Below are positions 38,421 through 51,965 of a stretch of DNA of 60,000 bases, piece by piece. The notes beneath the pieces were generated by a model that worked only from the letters and a program-made list of their open reading frames with translations, did not search any database and was not told the origin of the DNA. Made by a program: the position numbers and the translations under genes. The number at the start of each line of letters is the position of its first letter. Position 1 is the first letter of the stretch. This stretch comes from Lingula anatina. Lineage: Eukaryota; Brachiopoda; Lingulata; Lingulida; Lingulidae. The DNA lies in NCBI RefSeq assembly GCF_001039355.2, contig NW_019775103.1, positions 76,920 to 136,919 of the forward strand. The letters are read 5' to 3'.

Positions 38421-40074
38421 TTGTTTTGTTTTGTTTTGTTTAGGTGTGGGGGGCACGAGGGTGAATTTCGAATATTTTTCGAATATTTTTTTTCTAGCCA
38501 ATCGAGACAAATGTTTTAAAAAAGTAGACAAGGAGAGTTTGGCTGTAATGTCAAGACTCATGAACGGGACGGGGAAGGACACATTCATTGGTCTTAGTGT
38601 CGTTTTGTAATTGATATGGCATATTTTAGCAGATGATACCTCCGAAACTTTAAGAGATAGAGAGAAAGAGAGAGAGACAGGGCACTCCTTCACCCCGACT
38701 CCGCTATTATCATTCCAAATGAATGTGATATTTAATGTTTCACAATGCCAGACACCCATTGATTGTACTGTTGTCCTGGGGGTTCCAAATACGTCCTTAT
38801 AGTCCAATATGTATGCTTTTCTATCTGGCGACTGCCACATTAGTTGAAAGTGAAGTGGTTCACATACTCAGGACAAGTGTAAAGAGTGCCCGCGTTGATT
38901 AGGTCGTACTAGATTGACATTATACGGTTGTAATACACACGAATGTTATCCATCACAGTTGTAATTATGTCCTCAACATATGTCAAAAATATCATTATTT
39001 CTCCCAGTGTTCAGGTACGTTACACGATTAAATAATTTCTGTTAATATTTGACAAATGGCATGTCAATTTAATGCCTTGATTTTGGTGTCATTTTTCTTT
39101 CTAATGTGAACGGGAAATTAATCCATGTTGAAATTAATACGCCAGTGCTCGGGGAGAGTAATTTTCTTGATATTTATCTAAGCTGTAATGCACGAGAAAC
39201 TGAGTACGCTATTGAGTTAACATTTTTGTAGAGACTTGTAAGAATATCCTGATGTAAATCACGTTTCAAAGCAAAATTTACAAAAAATAATATAGAAATA
39301 AGATAAATAAATGAACGAAATTACAGATTCACAAAAACAATATTTGATTTACAACAACGTGTAGTAACGTTACATAATCCCGTATAGAGGCAGTGGAAGA
39401 TTTAGCATAATGTTCCTAATGGTGTATGTATTGCAACCTGCTCAGTGTCTACTAATTCGCACTGAAAAGCATAGGAACTAATGCCAAATTATATCCAAGT
39501 ACAAGATTTAAAAAAAAAAACGTTGGAAATAGCATGCACCATTTGTTTTGTATTATATAGTAAGATATTTGTCTTTAACGCGTGAGTATATTTTTGGTAA
39601 ATGCCATATCATAGGCCTACAACCCACAGAAGAGAGGAAGGTATACTTTCTTAGGCTTGGTAATATCTGATATGAACATTGTCTTCAGCACTGGCAAACA
39701 AACAAACAAACATGTATGATCAACTTTCCCATGTATAGGGGGTCATCCCAAAAGCTCCTCCACTATCCGCAATTCAAAGTTTGTTTTGTTTTTTTTTTTT
39801 TTTTTTTGTTTTTTTTGAAACAGTAGTAGATTGTCTGAGAACCACTTATATTTCTGTCAAACCAGAAGAATTCATTCATTTTTTTACTATCGATCAACAC
39901 AAAGCTGTTGCATATTCATGGATTTGAAAGCCCCCTTAAAATAACAAGCCTGAAGAGGTAACTGACAAAAATGTAACTGGTGTAGGCGCATTGATCAGTA
40001 CAAAACATGACATAACATTTTAAAAGAACTTTTTACTGAAATTATGTGAACTCCTTACATAGCCCCTGGTGTAN

Positions 40075-43000
40075 GGGAATTCATACAACCAAGAAAATGC
40101 ATCATAACTGGTTTGAATTGAAAATGGTTGGGGGACACTTTTCTTACCCTGAACCTTTATATCCTTATCGGCTCTGGAGCGAACGGGCATAGCCTGGCCG
40201 TTCTTCCGTCGTACCGCCCAATAGGGTCAAGCAAGTATTCTTCTGTGTGACTTCTAACATTATGCGCTGTGTTAGCATCTGAAACTCTATCACAGTCTTT
40301 TGCCACGGGGACGATAAATCAAACCTCTATCTTTGTTATTATCAAGATCACACAGACAAGCCTTATCGCTTCATTGGTTTTACTGCTGCCCACCATGCTT
40401 TAAATTAGTATTACCAAAGTTGAGCTAACAACGATGAAGAATGTGAGATTTCCCAAAAGAAATACCAATTATTCATAGAGTGGGACTACCAAGTTAGGAA
40501 CCTCTACCGTTATGTTATCACTCGTTATTGGGATTAAGTAAAGAGCACATTTTGGAATAAAATGTCTATGTTGGGTTCTGGCAGATAAAAAGCAAGAGAC
40601 GTTAATTGTTGGAGGGAAGTTGGCATAAAAAGGTCTAATGATTTTTTTCATGCAGAAAGTAGCATAAATCCAATGCCTGTGAATGATGCAGATCCATACC
40701 ATTTCTCAACGGGTAATTTGAAATTACAAACAATTAGTATCATGAAAATGACGTACAGGTTTTTCTTTTCGCGATGAAATCCTAATATCTACAATGTCAC
40801 TGGCAAAGTTAATATTTGCAAAGGTATCAGGAACTTTGTATTGACAACGGCATGGATGGCCAAACAATGAAAACAAAGCATCTTCCGGGGAAGCAACTGT
40901 TGTAATTCACATCGTTTTGTGGGTTATATCGAGGTTAGATGAAGACAAATTTCCCGGTGGGGCAAATTGCACTTAATTTAGCACGGGCGACGCCTGTGCC
41001 TTTGTCTAAAAATTGGATAGAACTTTAAAATTTATGACTTGGACAAATGGCATCGTTCTGAACTAATGTTTCATATAGATCTCGTGGGTGTTAACTTGTT
41101 ATTCGTGCTAACTATTGGCATGTGTTTATCACCTTTGTATATACAAATTAATTATGCACTGTTGATGTTGGTTCCTGGACGTTGTGCCGGATAGATAAAT
41201 ATGGCTTATGTCCTCCGAAGCTCAAAGTTAAATACGGCATTGTGTTTGCTCCGCTTGTTGCCAAATTTACCAATTCCATTTAGGTTTGAAGGCAATCGAC
41301 ATGCCAAGTTACATATTCCCTTTCGTTTCATTATATAGAAACGTATGCATAGGAACAACGCCTTTTTGATAATCAAGTAAAAATAACTGATTTCCGTGTA
41401 ACTGAAATATAGCCATTTTGATACCTCTTATGATGGGATAGAAATTCTGGGATAGGGTCAATTTTCATGAACGATCAATTTTATCTATCAGCAATGTCAA
41501 GATATCGCCGCCTAAAGGGTTACATTACAGTTGTCTAGTTAATGTGTATATTTTATTTGACTAATAAAATTGTGACTAATAAATAATGACAACCATAAGG
41601 ATAATACCTTGGCAACGCCAATCATCTTGTAAACATTCGCATATCACTCGCTGATTGTAATAGGCAGATGGTTTAGCGTCCATCGTACTTAATTATTACC
41701 ATAATGACTGTAGTGCGTGCTTTTTTTAATGTCACAGAGATACATATCTGTAAAGTTGTTAACAGAGTAATGTTACATTACGCATGTCACTATGCTCTAA
41801 TGAGGAAATTATTCAAAAGATTCTCTTCGGGACTGCTCGTACAAATAGAATAAAAAAATCTCATTGAGAGGAATCTGATGTCCACGTTTAATGGAGGCAA
41901 TCTCCAATTATGATTGAAAATCATTTAAATCACTATCATGTACGTCAAAAATAAGTGACAAAACGTTAAAGATGCATATGAAGCAAATTGGCATGTCAAT
42001 CATTGCAACCAAAGATGACTTAGTGTCATCATATAACTTCATACAGCATAACTAAAAGAAGTATCAATGGCGATCGTTTCATATTCTCGAAAAATGATAT
42101 TTGAACAGATCTTGCCTGCTCTGTTTATGTGCTACATTTATAACCCGTGTCCGATTAAAATAAATAAAACAGTAACTTTATGTGGTAGTCAGTGCAATCC
42201 TGAAACCGGTGGACGTCATCACCTGGACTATTCATCTACGATGTACTTAAACAACACGTGCAATTGTGCAGTATGGGTTTCTAAAGTCAGTTCAAAGAAC
42301 GGCGACGTCAAAGTCGAATGTAGAAATAGTAAGCTCAATACAGAATTAAATTTACATGAGAAGGTTATTAACCACCGCCAGCTAATTACTAAGAACGTGC
42401 CCAGACATGATATTTACAACTCTTTCCCATTGTGTGCACTGCGCATTGATTGGCAAGATATGATATATGACATTTTAAACCAGTTCTTAATTACTCCTAA
42501 TTATGTTACTTGTCTAAACATGCGGTTTCCAAGACATGGTATTTAATTTGTAAGGGTGGCGCGAGACCCAATACACTGAACTGATAAACGTTATTTCTGG
42601 AATATGTGCATCGCTACTACAAAATAAATCCCCCAATGTTTGTTGTAGTTGATTCATTCTGTGCACATCCATTTGACTAACTAGCCATTATTCATTGCCT
42701 AGGCGCATCATAAGCATTCCTTAAAGTAAAAAAAAAAAAACATTTTAGAGTAATGGATACATTACACAATATTATGTGCATTTAACTTACTTCCGGTTTT
42801 AGTTTTCACATGAGCGTAACATAATATGTTTTAATCAAGTGCCATTAATACAAAAAAGTCAAGCACTAAAATACTTATATTTTTAGAAATCCCCAGAAAC
42901 CGTTGTTTGCACTTGGATATCAAATTCCATCGGAATAAAAGGCATCATGATTAATTCTAACGTGAAGATCGATACCATCAAGATACAATTTCGATTAAAA

Positions 43001-46000
43001 ATGTCCCTTGTGCACCAACTAAGTCCTTCAAGAAAGTAGTCGATATGTGCATTCCAATAGAAAAAATTATTGAAATGCTATATGCTCTTTATTATGTATC
43101 CCTGTACCCAACAGAGAAAATGCGATGTTCTCTGTACTAGAGGGGCTGCGTTAAGGCAAAAAATATGAGTGTTCACTGTCATATGCACAGACTTCCATTT
43201 GTATATGAGTCAAAGTATTTAGCATATTGGTATGTAAACGTAGGGGAAATATGAGGTATCTTTATGCCGTAATTCCGACTGTATTTTTTAACAGTTTAAC
43301 AGTTTGACGAAATACACATCTATGCATTTGATAAACGACTTGACAAGCGGGGCAATATTTTTATTCTTTTATTGGTCGGAAGGACAGTGAGTGTTACCAT
43401 TGCATCTAATGAGGTAAAAGGACATAGAACCATCTCATCGCTTTAACGCAATTGTTCACATGATAAATTAAGAACAAATAGTTATTTGCTGCTGTCATCT
43501 TGACACTTTTCTATGTCATATACTTATACGTACCGTTGATCATGGCATAACTTTTATTAAAATACACTGAAGGTGAAAATCTATACCCATGCATAACAAC
43601 ACAATTGTGTCACGGCCAATCAATGCCAACTACAACAACTTATTCTCCCGGTAATACAATGTACTCGAGTATTTATTACTGACCCATCGCTAATGACAGT
43701 GGTTTAAAATCGGAAAGAGGTCTCGTGGGAGACATGGCTGATGTGCAAGTAACCAGGATTACGACTGTTTATGTCGAAGGCAATCATCATGTGTCTGTTA
43801 TAAGAACTCAAATACATCTTCTTAAAATGTCATCGGTGGCATACAGTGTACATTTTCTCGTCGTAAATCCAACCCAGAACAATCAAAGCAAGGCATGCTA
43901 CGGCGGATTCAAAGAACGATTTCGTAAATAGAATTTCGGACGAATGTTATGCACCTTACAGGTGGGGGGATAATTTCAAGAGCAAAGCAAAATTGCCCAA
44001 AATTGCAATAGATTTTCAAGTCATGTTTTGCACTGAGGGTTTGCTGCGAGCGACGAGGAAATCATTTATTTTTAAACGCGTTCCCCTCCCTTTGGGTTAT
44101 AAGAACTCAAGTTACTATTTTTATTTACATAATTAATGTATTTGACGGTTTCCAATCTTTAATGTTTAAATACACTACTCTATGTAGGCCTACACATGTG
44201 TCCCACGCACAAAGAATAAAATTACTATGGCGGAAACAGAGACGTTTGGATGACATCTGTGCATTTTCAAAGCCGTTTTGTACACTCACGTCTTGCGTTT
44301 CTCAAATGTTACAACTGAAGGAGTCATTCCTATTTCTAGCCATTAATTACTTCCGTTATATCAGCAGGGTACACGTTATTTTGTAGAATTTGTCTTTGTA
44401 CTATCACGTCAGTTACTTGTACGAGGTTACTAATTACCAATCAATACTATGGATCAAACAATATCATTCAATTGTCTCTAGCGCGTGGCACACCATCTGA
44501 AGCATCTTAAGTTCTGATTACTTGTTACTTGAATCTGATCACGAGGGTGGATTTTCAATTAATGGATTCCATCACTTTGGCATAATTGCAACTTCAATAT
44601 GAAAAGGGGTTTTCTTCAGGAAACTAGATCTATAATACGAATGGTCAATTTGCGCATGCTGATGCTTTCAATTTCCACCAAAATTAATAAAAATCGATAA
44701 TAATCAACTTAATTACCACGTCAGATTTTTATTGGAGCTGATTTTATTATTTTTCTGTTTTAATCAGCGCCTGGTTCAAGTGTATTCGGTGCATTGCTGC
44801 ACAAATTTTATCAAAATGGCCAATCCAATGGGCGTTCCAATCGAGTCAAAAACACTGCATATATATGATGCGAAATATATTCTGCTCTTTGAAGCAAAAC
44901 GAATGTGTCGATAATCTGGATAATCATAATACGGAGGATTATCGTGTCAGGTGCCAGCTAGTGGAAATGTTAACCTAAGAGACAAATGTTGGTCATGAAC
45001 TAGTATGTATAAACACCCAGATTGTAAGTTATGGATCCCAAAACTGGTACTTCAATCAATAGATATCTCAATGGGGTTTTGAGTTTGAAAATGGCCTTAA
45101 AAGCATAGTTTCAACAAAAAACAGCCACAGCTATCTTGAAATCCCATTATAGTGTTCTGGTTTCAACGTGTTGTGCATAATTCTAACTTCCGTGTGGTAA
45201 AGTACCACATTTGTATCTGTCTAGATTGATAGCGGCTTTGAACTTAAATTTCCAACAAGCGTACAGTCGACGTCGGCTTGTTTTCTGGTTAATTGTATAA
45301 TCATTTTACCCCAATAAGAAACAGAAAACAATACCATCTGGGTAACACATCATTCAATATTGCCCGGTCTCTTATTGCCTCCATTATTTTACAATACATG
45401 TACGTGTATGGTGGTCAATATCAACTGTCCCGTTTGTAATCTGTACCTAAATGGTGGAACATCGTTTTCAGAAATATGCAGCAGGTTCTTTTGACTGGGA
45501 GTGGGAGCTCCTTATCAACAATGAGTCAGGTTCTTGATATTGTCGTTTCCCTAGAATATTGACATTTTTGCATTTTCGGAAACTGATGCTGAAAGTTCGT
45601 TCCTGGATTTTTTTTCTTTTCAATTGCGTAAACAAGAAAAGTTTTACGAACACAGTAATTTGCGTTTTCTGTATTGGCAATATTTGTACCCATGGCACCT
45701 GTACCACTGAGTGATTATTGCCAGCACAAAATTATTTAATTTGCTGTTACATGTACTGGGACACCATCTTCCGTCAAAAACCACAGGGGTAATATGTGCA
45801 TGTAGCCTCTATTCGTGTTCGCGTGACTGAAATAATGAAATGTGTACCTCACCGATAGAGGTCCCAGAAGACATTCTGTGCCAATAATGTCCATTACGAT
45901 CGCTCCATTGCAACTAAAGCGCTAAATCCAGGTCTGTAACTAACTTAACCTGGGCAGATTGCACGGCCAATTCCCTGTGCGTTGCAATACTCTTGTACCT

Positions 46001-49000
46001 TTAATGTGCAACCTTTCACAACAGCCATTAAATTACTGCCAGTCTGTTTTAAACTTACTAACTGAATTTAGGATGCTGTGTGGGAGATAAGGACGGGGTA
46101 CATGCAGCTAATAAACTTTCTAAAACGCTAATCGCAAACATATTCCAGCGTTAGGCTAAGGGTATTTGAAGCTTATCGTTCATTTGGGAAATTTTATTGT
46201 TTCTGCGTATGGTTTGACAAGTTTGGCCACTGCAAAGTAAGCACTTAAAAAAAATAAGCCAAGAGACAAACGAACATCCTTTGCATGTGTTCATCCTATA
46301 ACTACAGTAAGCGGGAGAAAATTGTAAAAGGTTTAATAACAAACATATTAGACATTAATGTAATGTACATGAAATTTTCAAGTCCATCTACTCGTGAGGG
46401 CCATTTAACTCTCTTTGTACTGTCGGAGCACATCACTCAATGATTGCTGTGGAAATGTGAATACTCTAGGAAAATGGCCACAAACGGTGTTTCAAGGATT
46501 TACAAAGTTTGGATTGAATGCTGCATCTAAATCACTGCCTGTGTTCAAAGCACTTGGCAATTCTGTTTATATTCATATCGGATTTCACCTTTTTTCAGCT
46601 GTTGGTACGTCTAAGGCCATTGGAACCGTGTGATTTTTGGAATAAACTATCGCCAATTAATCAATTGCATATAGCTAGTATTTTTGGACAATGGGTTCTG
46701 TTCCATGCAGATAACATCTGGTTTTGTCCCATACTAGTTATTTACCTAGTGGGCGTTTGGACAAAACTGCTTTGGTGCTCAGGTGGTTCTACGAATAAAA
46801 ATTCCATTACGAATCGTTAAGTCAAATACCATACAAAGCTGACTCTGTGGGGTGTTTACATTTTCTATTTTTTATTAAATATCTTGACAGAGGGTACACT
46901 ACATGTGTTATTTGGACCTTGGCAAAAACTACATGCATCTTATGTGAGTAGCACGAAATATTAAATTTAAACTGCGCTATTTGATTTACATCATAAAAAA
47001 ACGTAAGTCAGGCCTAAAAACAATATAATAAGACATATCCCGAATATGGCTATATGCCAAGACATGCTCCTGATGCACATTAAGACGATTTGGATTAAAA
47101 AGAATCATCGTAATCACATCCTGTTTACAAAAAATGCTGAGATCCTGTTGGACTCTCAATGTTGTTATCCCCAGGAGAGAATGCGGAAACATCAATTAAA
47201 CAGTCAGACAACTTAGATTTAACTGTGGTTTTATTTCATAATGAGACAGTACCAACCTACATTGTTTTGGTGTGGCTTATACTGTTTACAGTCAAAAACT
47301 TTTGTCCAAAGATTTATAAACAGATTTTTTCTGGTCTATTGGAAAGCATGTAGTTTCACAAGGATTGGTATTTAAGATTGTAAAATAAGACAGATTTCTC
47401 AAGTTTTTGTGGCTGGCCACAAACATTTTATTTTTCCAGACAAAGACTTGTCTGGAATGTATACGGACGCAAACACAAGTACTTATCTAATAGTGCTCTG
47501 TACTAAGACGTGTATATGAGGAAATATTCAATGTTAATTTTGTGAGGGATTAATAAAAAAAGCTGTTGTGAGATGTAACCATGTCAAACAACTTCCACGG
47601 GGGTCGTGAGTTCTTGCTCGGTTGGGGAAGTTTTGTTTTGTTTTGTTTTGTTTAGGTGTGTGGGGTACGAGGGTGAATTTCGAATATTTTTCGAATATTT
47701 TTTTTCTAGCCAATCGAGACAAATGTTTAAAAAAGTAGACAAGGAGAGTTTGGCTGTAATGTCAAGACTCATGAACGGGACGGGGAAGGACACATTCATT
47801 GGTCTTAATGTCGTTTTGTTATTGATACGGCATGTTTTAACAGATGATACCTCCGAAACTTTAAGAGAGAGAGAGAAAGAGAGAGAGAGAGCACTCCTTC
47901 ACCCCGACTCCGCTATTATCATTCCAAATGAATGTGATATTTAATGTTTCACAATGCCAGACACCCATTGATTGTACTGTTGTCCTGGGGGTTCCAAATT
48001 CGTCCTTATAGTCCAATATGTATGCTTTTCTATCTGGCGACTGCCACATTAGTTGAAAGTGAAGTGGTTCACATACTGAGGACAAGTGTAAAGAGTGCCC
48101 GCGTTGATTAGGTCGTACTAGATTGACATTATACGGTTGTAATACACACGAATGTTATCCATCACAGTTGTAATTATGTCCTCAACATATGTCAAAAATA
48201 TCATTATTTCTCCCCATGTTCAGGTACGTTACACGATTAAATGGATTCTGTTAATATTTGACAAATGGCATGTCAATTGAATGCCTTGATTTTGGTGTCA
48301 TATTTCTTTCTAATGTGAACGGGAAATTAATCCATGTTGAAATTAATACGCCAGTGCTCGGGGAGAGTAATTTTCTTGATATTTATCTAAGCTGTAATGC
48401 ACGAGAAACTATGAGTACGCTATTGAGTTAACATTTTTGTAGAGACTTGTAAGAATATCCTGATGTAAATCACGTTTCAAAGCAAAATTTACAAAAAATA
48501 ATATAGAAATAAGATAAATAAATGAACGAAATTACAGATTCACAAAAACAATATTTGATTTACAACAACGTTTAGTAACGTTACATAATCCCGTACAGAG
48601 GCGGTGGAAGATTTAGCATAATGTTCCTAATGGTGTATGCATTGCAACCTGCTCAGTGTCTACTAATTCGCACTGAAAAGCATAGGAACTAATGCCAAAT
48701 TATATCCAAGTACAAGATTTAAAAAAAAACGTTGGAAATAGCATGCACCATTTGTTTTGTATTATATAGTAAGATATTTGTCTTTAACGCGTGAGTATAT
48801 TTTTGGTAAATGCCATATCATAGGCCTACAACCCACAGAAGAGAGGAAGGTATACTTTCTTAGGCTTGGTAATATCTGATATGAAAAGCACTGGTAAACA
48901 AACAAACAAACATGTATGATCAACTTTCCCATGTATAGGGGTTCATCCCAAAAGCTTCCTCCACTATCCGCAATTCAAATTTTTTTTGAAACAGTAGTAG

Positions 49001-49244
49001 ATTGTCTGAGAACCACTTATATTTCTGTCAAACCAGAAGAATTCATTCATTTTTTTACCATCGATCAACACAAAGCTGTTGCATATTCATGGATTTGAAA
49101 GCCCCCTTAAAATAACAAGCCTGAAGAGGTAACTGACAAAAATGTAACTGGTGTAGGCGCATTGATCAGTACAAAACATGACATAACATTTTAAAAGAAC
49201 TTTTTACTGAAATTATGTGAACTCCTTACATAGCCCCTGGTGTA
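40075..49244 (+). repeat. Full copy 3 of the 9-kb duplicated block
   Basis: About 9.17 kb, starting GGGAATTCATACAACC right after the N at 40074 and ending at CCCCTGGTGTA, where unique sequence resumes. It matches copy 2 along its length, and its first 1.85 kb match copy 1. The ORF at 42067-42546 is the counterpart of 32845-33324: I count 10 amino-acid-changing and 3 silent differences, which argues against a selected protein. Confidence 0.9.
47561..47630 (+). repeat. Possible tRNA-derived SINE remnant (copy 3)
   Basis: Counterpart of the stretch at 38349-38420, with the same B-box-like GTCGTGAGTTC segment and GTTTT-repeat tail. Same caveats. Confidence 0.3.
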
Positions 49245-49466
49245 AAAAATGTTTGCCATGACACAAGTAACGCTGCACTACTGAAGAGCATTGACGTCAC
49301 TCTCTTATCCTATCTACGTCATATTCTACATGTAACAATCGAATCAAACTTGTAGGAACATGTTGGCATGTCCGACATTATTAGCAGCGCTTCTGTTTAG
49401 TACTTGGCGTGTTATACGAGCCGGAATCTACGGCTTAGATTTGATCTTGCTACCTTGTAATACCTG

Positions 49467-49614
49467 GGCCCCGTATCTCGAAAGCTTCGCTATGTTGCGC
49501 ACGTGCGCAAGCGTCTCGATTCCATAACTCGTCCATACTCGTCCCATATAATACATTGTAGCCTCTATTAGATATAGCGATTCGCAATACGCGATGCTTT
49601 CGAGATACGGGGCC
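49467..49614. mobile_element. 148-bp MITE with perfect terminal inverted repeats
   Basis: The left end GGCCCCGTATCTCGAAAGC is exactly mirrored at the right end as GCTTTCGAGATACGGGGCC (19 bp), with partial matching continuing inward. CTG on both sides could be a 3-bp target-site duplication. The element has no coding capacity. An internal TTGCGCACGTGCGCAA is a perfect 16-bp palindrome. The size, inverted ends and lack of ORF are typical of a non-autonomous DNA transposon; I cannot name the superfamily. Confidence 0.85.
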
Positions 49615-51137
49615 CTGGTTTCAAGGCCCAGAAGAAAAATAAGGGAGAATTTCTGTTAAATTGTCCTGCTGCTATGCACCATGAATAGACATATTTTGAA
49701 TATTTGCTGACATTTCTATAAACAAACTTTCTTCAAAACATTATTGAATTTGACTTGCAATTCAACATTTTGTAGAAGAGATAACTGTTAGTTTATTCGT
49801 TTTTAACTTTTGAAATTTAACACAATTTGAAAATCATTTGGCCCTATGTCTATAGTGGCGATAACACTCGTGTCCTTCCTAAAGATGATAATCCGAAACT
49901 GTACTTTAAGAACCTTCTTTTAAGAATATTTTTAACTAATCTAAATGATGATTTTGAAAGCAGACCATGCATGGTATTAATAGGATTATACATCCGTTTT
50001 AGTTGAAGCAAAATAGAAAGAAAATGCAACGTAGAAACAAAATTTGCCAAACGTGCTCGAGAACAAAATGATTATGACTTAAAACCAACAGTTAGTACGT
50101 GTATAACTTTTTTTCTTCTTTGTAGTTTTCCTACGAGGATGCTCCAATTCTATAAGGTATTAGTGATTCCATGTTGGTGTGCGTTTGGCATATATATCTG
50201 ATATCCATGACAAGAAATCAATGTGAAAAGATTACTTTTCAAATAATTTTGAAAGATTTGTGATTAATGTTCAATTAATCTAAATAACCCTTCGTGTGCT
50301 CGGAGTCTCAGAGTGTGACGGATATGCGGGGGAGGTAACATTGAAGAAAAAGTGAGGCATTCTTTTAATATACAGATTGTCAGCTCATATCGTCACACTG
50401 TGGGCCCTTCCTGTGTATAAGTATGCCAGGAACTTGCCATCTCCAACCTTGGCCGCTTAACCTTAGATTACATGCGCAAGTCAAATCTGATAAACTAGTA
50501 ATATTTCCGTTTTAAGGAAAATCCCCCTTGGAACGGTTGGCATCAAATTCTGTCTATCTGCTAACCACCGAAATGCACCCAGAGGGAGAAAAGCAACTTA
50601 AAACACTTTAAACTGGATGTAAAGGTCTGTAGCTACATTCGTTAATTATTAAGGTAACCGATAAAGTATATTACTTTGTCTGGCCAAAAAGCAATTAAGC
50701 CCGCGCCTTATGTGACATCTACTACAGGGTAATTACCTACATGTACTATGTATGCAACACAATGTGACTCATATTTTGAATTAACGCCGTGCGCTCATCT
50801 TTTATTCAAACAGACTGTTTTTTAATCACCATTCGCATTACATGAGATCTGATGTCTTTAGATTTACAAAAAATAAATACTCCCTAATGTAATTACTTCA
50901 CTCGATGCGTATATTAAAGCTGCGTTGCTTTTAAAAAACTAAAAGTTTGTAGTTAAAAGATAAAAACAGGATATAGAGAATAAAGGGGGCAATGAAGGAA
51001 AAGGAAGAAACGAAATAAAAACGTTCAAAAGACGACAAAAAAGTCCAAAGATAAAGCAGAAAAGAGAAGAAAAAAAAAGAAATTATCAGAGCAAGAATAA
51101 AAGACGAACAAGATCAACAAGTAAGAAGCTAACTCAC

Positions 51138-51269
51138 ATCTGTCTCTGGAAATTGTATAGGATATTGGTAAACCCTGGGCAGCTCGTCTCTAAACCTCAT
51201 AGCTCTGTATGCACATACACAGGACAACACTGTCAGCAATATCCCGGTGTGAAAGGCTGTTGGCAACAT
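51138..51269 (-). CDS. Secreted cysteine-rich protein, exon 2 (start codon and signal peptide)
   Basis: First coding exon; the whole exon is 51138-51282, with 13 untranslated bases after a TTTTGTTTCAG acceptor and a GTGAGT donor at its end. ATG at 51267-51269 opens 44 codons ending exactly in phase 0, as exon 3 requires. Residues 1-20 form a textbook signal peptide: short N-region, hydrophobic GILLTVLSC core and VCA cleavage site. The following 24 residues (RFRDELPRVYQYPIQFPETD) are cysteine-free and lead straight into the first cysteine of exon 3. An upstream in-frame ATG-like extension lies across the acceptor and is intronic. The full protein would be 194 residues, with 17 cysteines after the signal peptide. 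The function is unknown. Confidence 0.82.
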
Positions 51270-51431
51270 TTTGATATCTGTCCTGAAACAAAATTCAAAC
51301 ATCATAATTTTCATTAACTTCTCAGCTTGATTGCATTGGAAGAAAGGTCGACTAGCATGACAAACAAGAAAACCAAAAGTCTGGGAAGAAAGTGGTAAAC
51401 GAAAAAGGCAAATACATGTTCCTCCGTATTG

Positions 51432-51462
<31 letters not shown>

Positions 51463-51730
51463 GGACCTTGCTCTTTGCATTATAAGGATGTGACTTTTGA
51501 GCAACGGTTTTGGAAACAACGCCATTTTATATTTTTTTATAAATATGTACACGTGTATAGGTAAAGACGCGCAAGTGCTTTTCCGTGTGCAGTTTTCTAT
51601 CCCTTAAATGTGTAATTTTGTAAAGAGAAAAATCACAAAGACAATATTTCGATTATATTTGCAATAAATAAATAAATGCGATATAGGACACTTGGATAAT
51701 GTTTAATGCACTGCTTCCTTGTCACGCTTA

Positions 51731-51965
51731 GGCTATCACTGGAAAGCAGAGCCTTGTTGCACCAATGCTGGATAACGCTCTCCTATGGATACATGTAACA
51801 CTGTCCATTAGACAAAGACTGTTATTCTGTAGGTTGGATAATTCATCGTGTGGATAGCACTATCCAAAGTACATAAAACACTTGTCTCTTCTGGATAAGC
51901 TATCCAGGATCCATCGGATAAAAGCCATTTTTATCCACTGGATAGCGTTGTCCGCCGTTTGACGA
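51731..51965. repeat. Palindrome-rich repeat with TGGATA/TATCCA units
   Basis: Multiple short palindromes are built from TGGATA and TATCCA: TGGATAGCACTATCCA at 51851-51866, TGGATAAGCTATCCA at 51892-51906, and TTATCCACTGGATAGC at 51931. Similar TTATCCAnTGGATA repeats are, as I recall, dispersed in some marine invertebrate genomes, so this is probably an interspersed non-coding repeat. Confidence 0.55.

Larger units (their letters stand above)
30180..40073 (+). repeat. Full copy 2 of the 9-kb duplicated block (probable second haplotype)
   Basis: Nearly 9.9 kb, bounded by single Ns at 30179 and 40074, and directly repeated at 40075-49244 with scattered substitutions and small indels. Differences from copy 3 include the 656-bp segment at 30767-31422, a short internal repeat near 30241 (extra CCCAACATTTCTTACC-like sequence) and a longer T run near 39790. 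A 159-codon ORF at 32845-33324 is open in both copies, but most of its differences change the amino acid. The block is otherwise AT-rich and without recognisable exons. Confidence 0.9.
27259..51137 (-). other. Intron 2 of the cysteine-rich gene (inflated by duplicated assembly)
   Basis: The intron spans 23.9 kb as written, with a GTGAGT donor after exon 2 and a TTTCAG acceptor before exon 3. It contains the three copies of the 9-kb block, listed separately. If one haplotype is kept, 28330-40074 (11.7 kb) drops out and the intron is about 12 kb. Outside the block it holds a small MITE at 49.5 kb and purine-rich sequence near 50.95-51.13 kb. I recognise no gene inside it. Confidence 0.7.

Noticed and set aside
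38289-38840. 183-codon minus-strand frame in copy 2
   Set aside because: The frame is broken in the matching part of copy 3, and it runs through the SINE-like and GTTTT-repeat sequence.
28330-49244. A real tandem triplication or satellite-like array
   Set aside because: Junctions coincide with single Ns, copy 1 is nearly identical to copy 3, and the same pattern recurs at the two other Ns; unmerged contigs explain it more simply.
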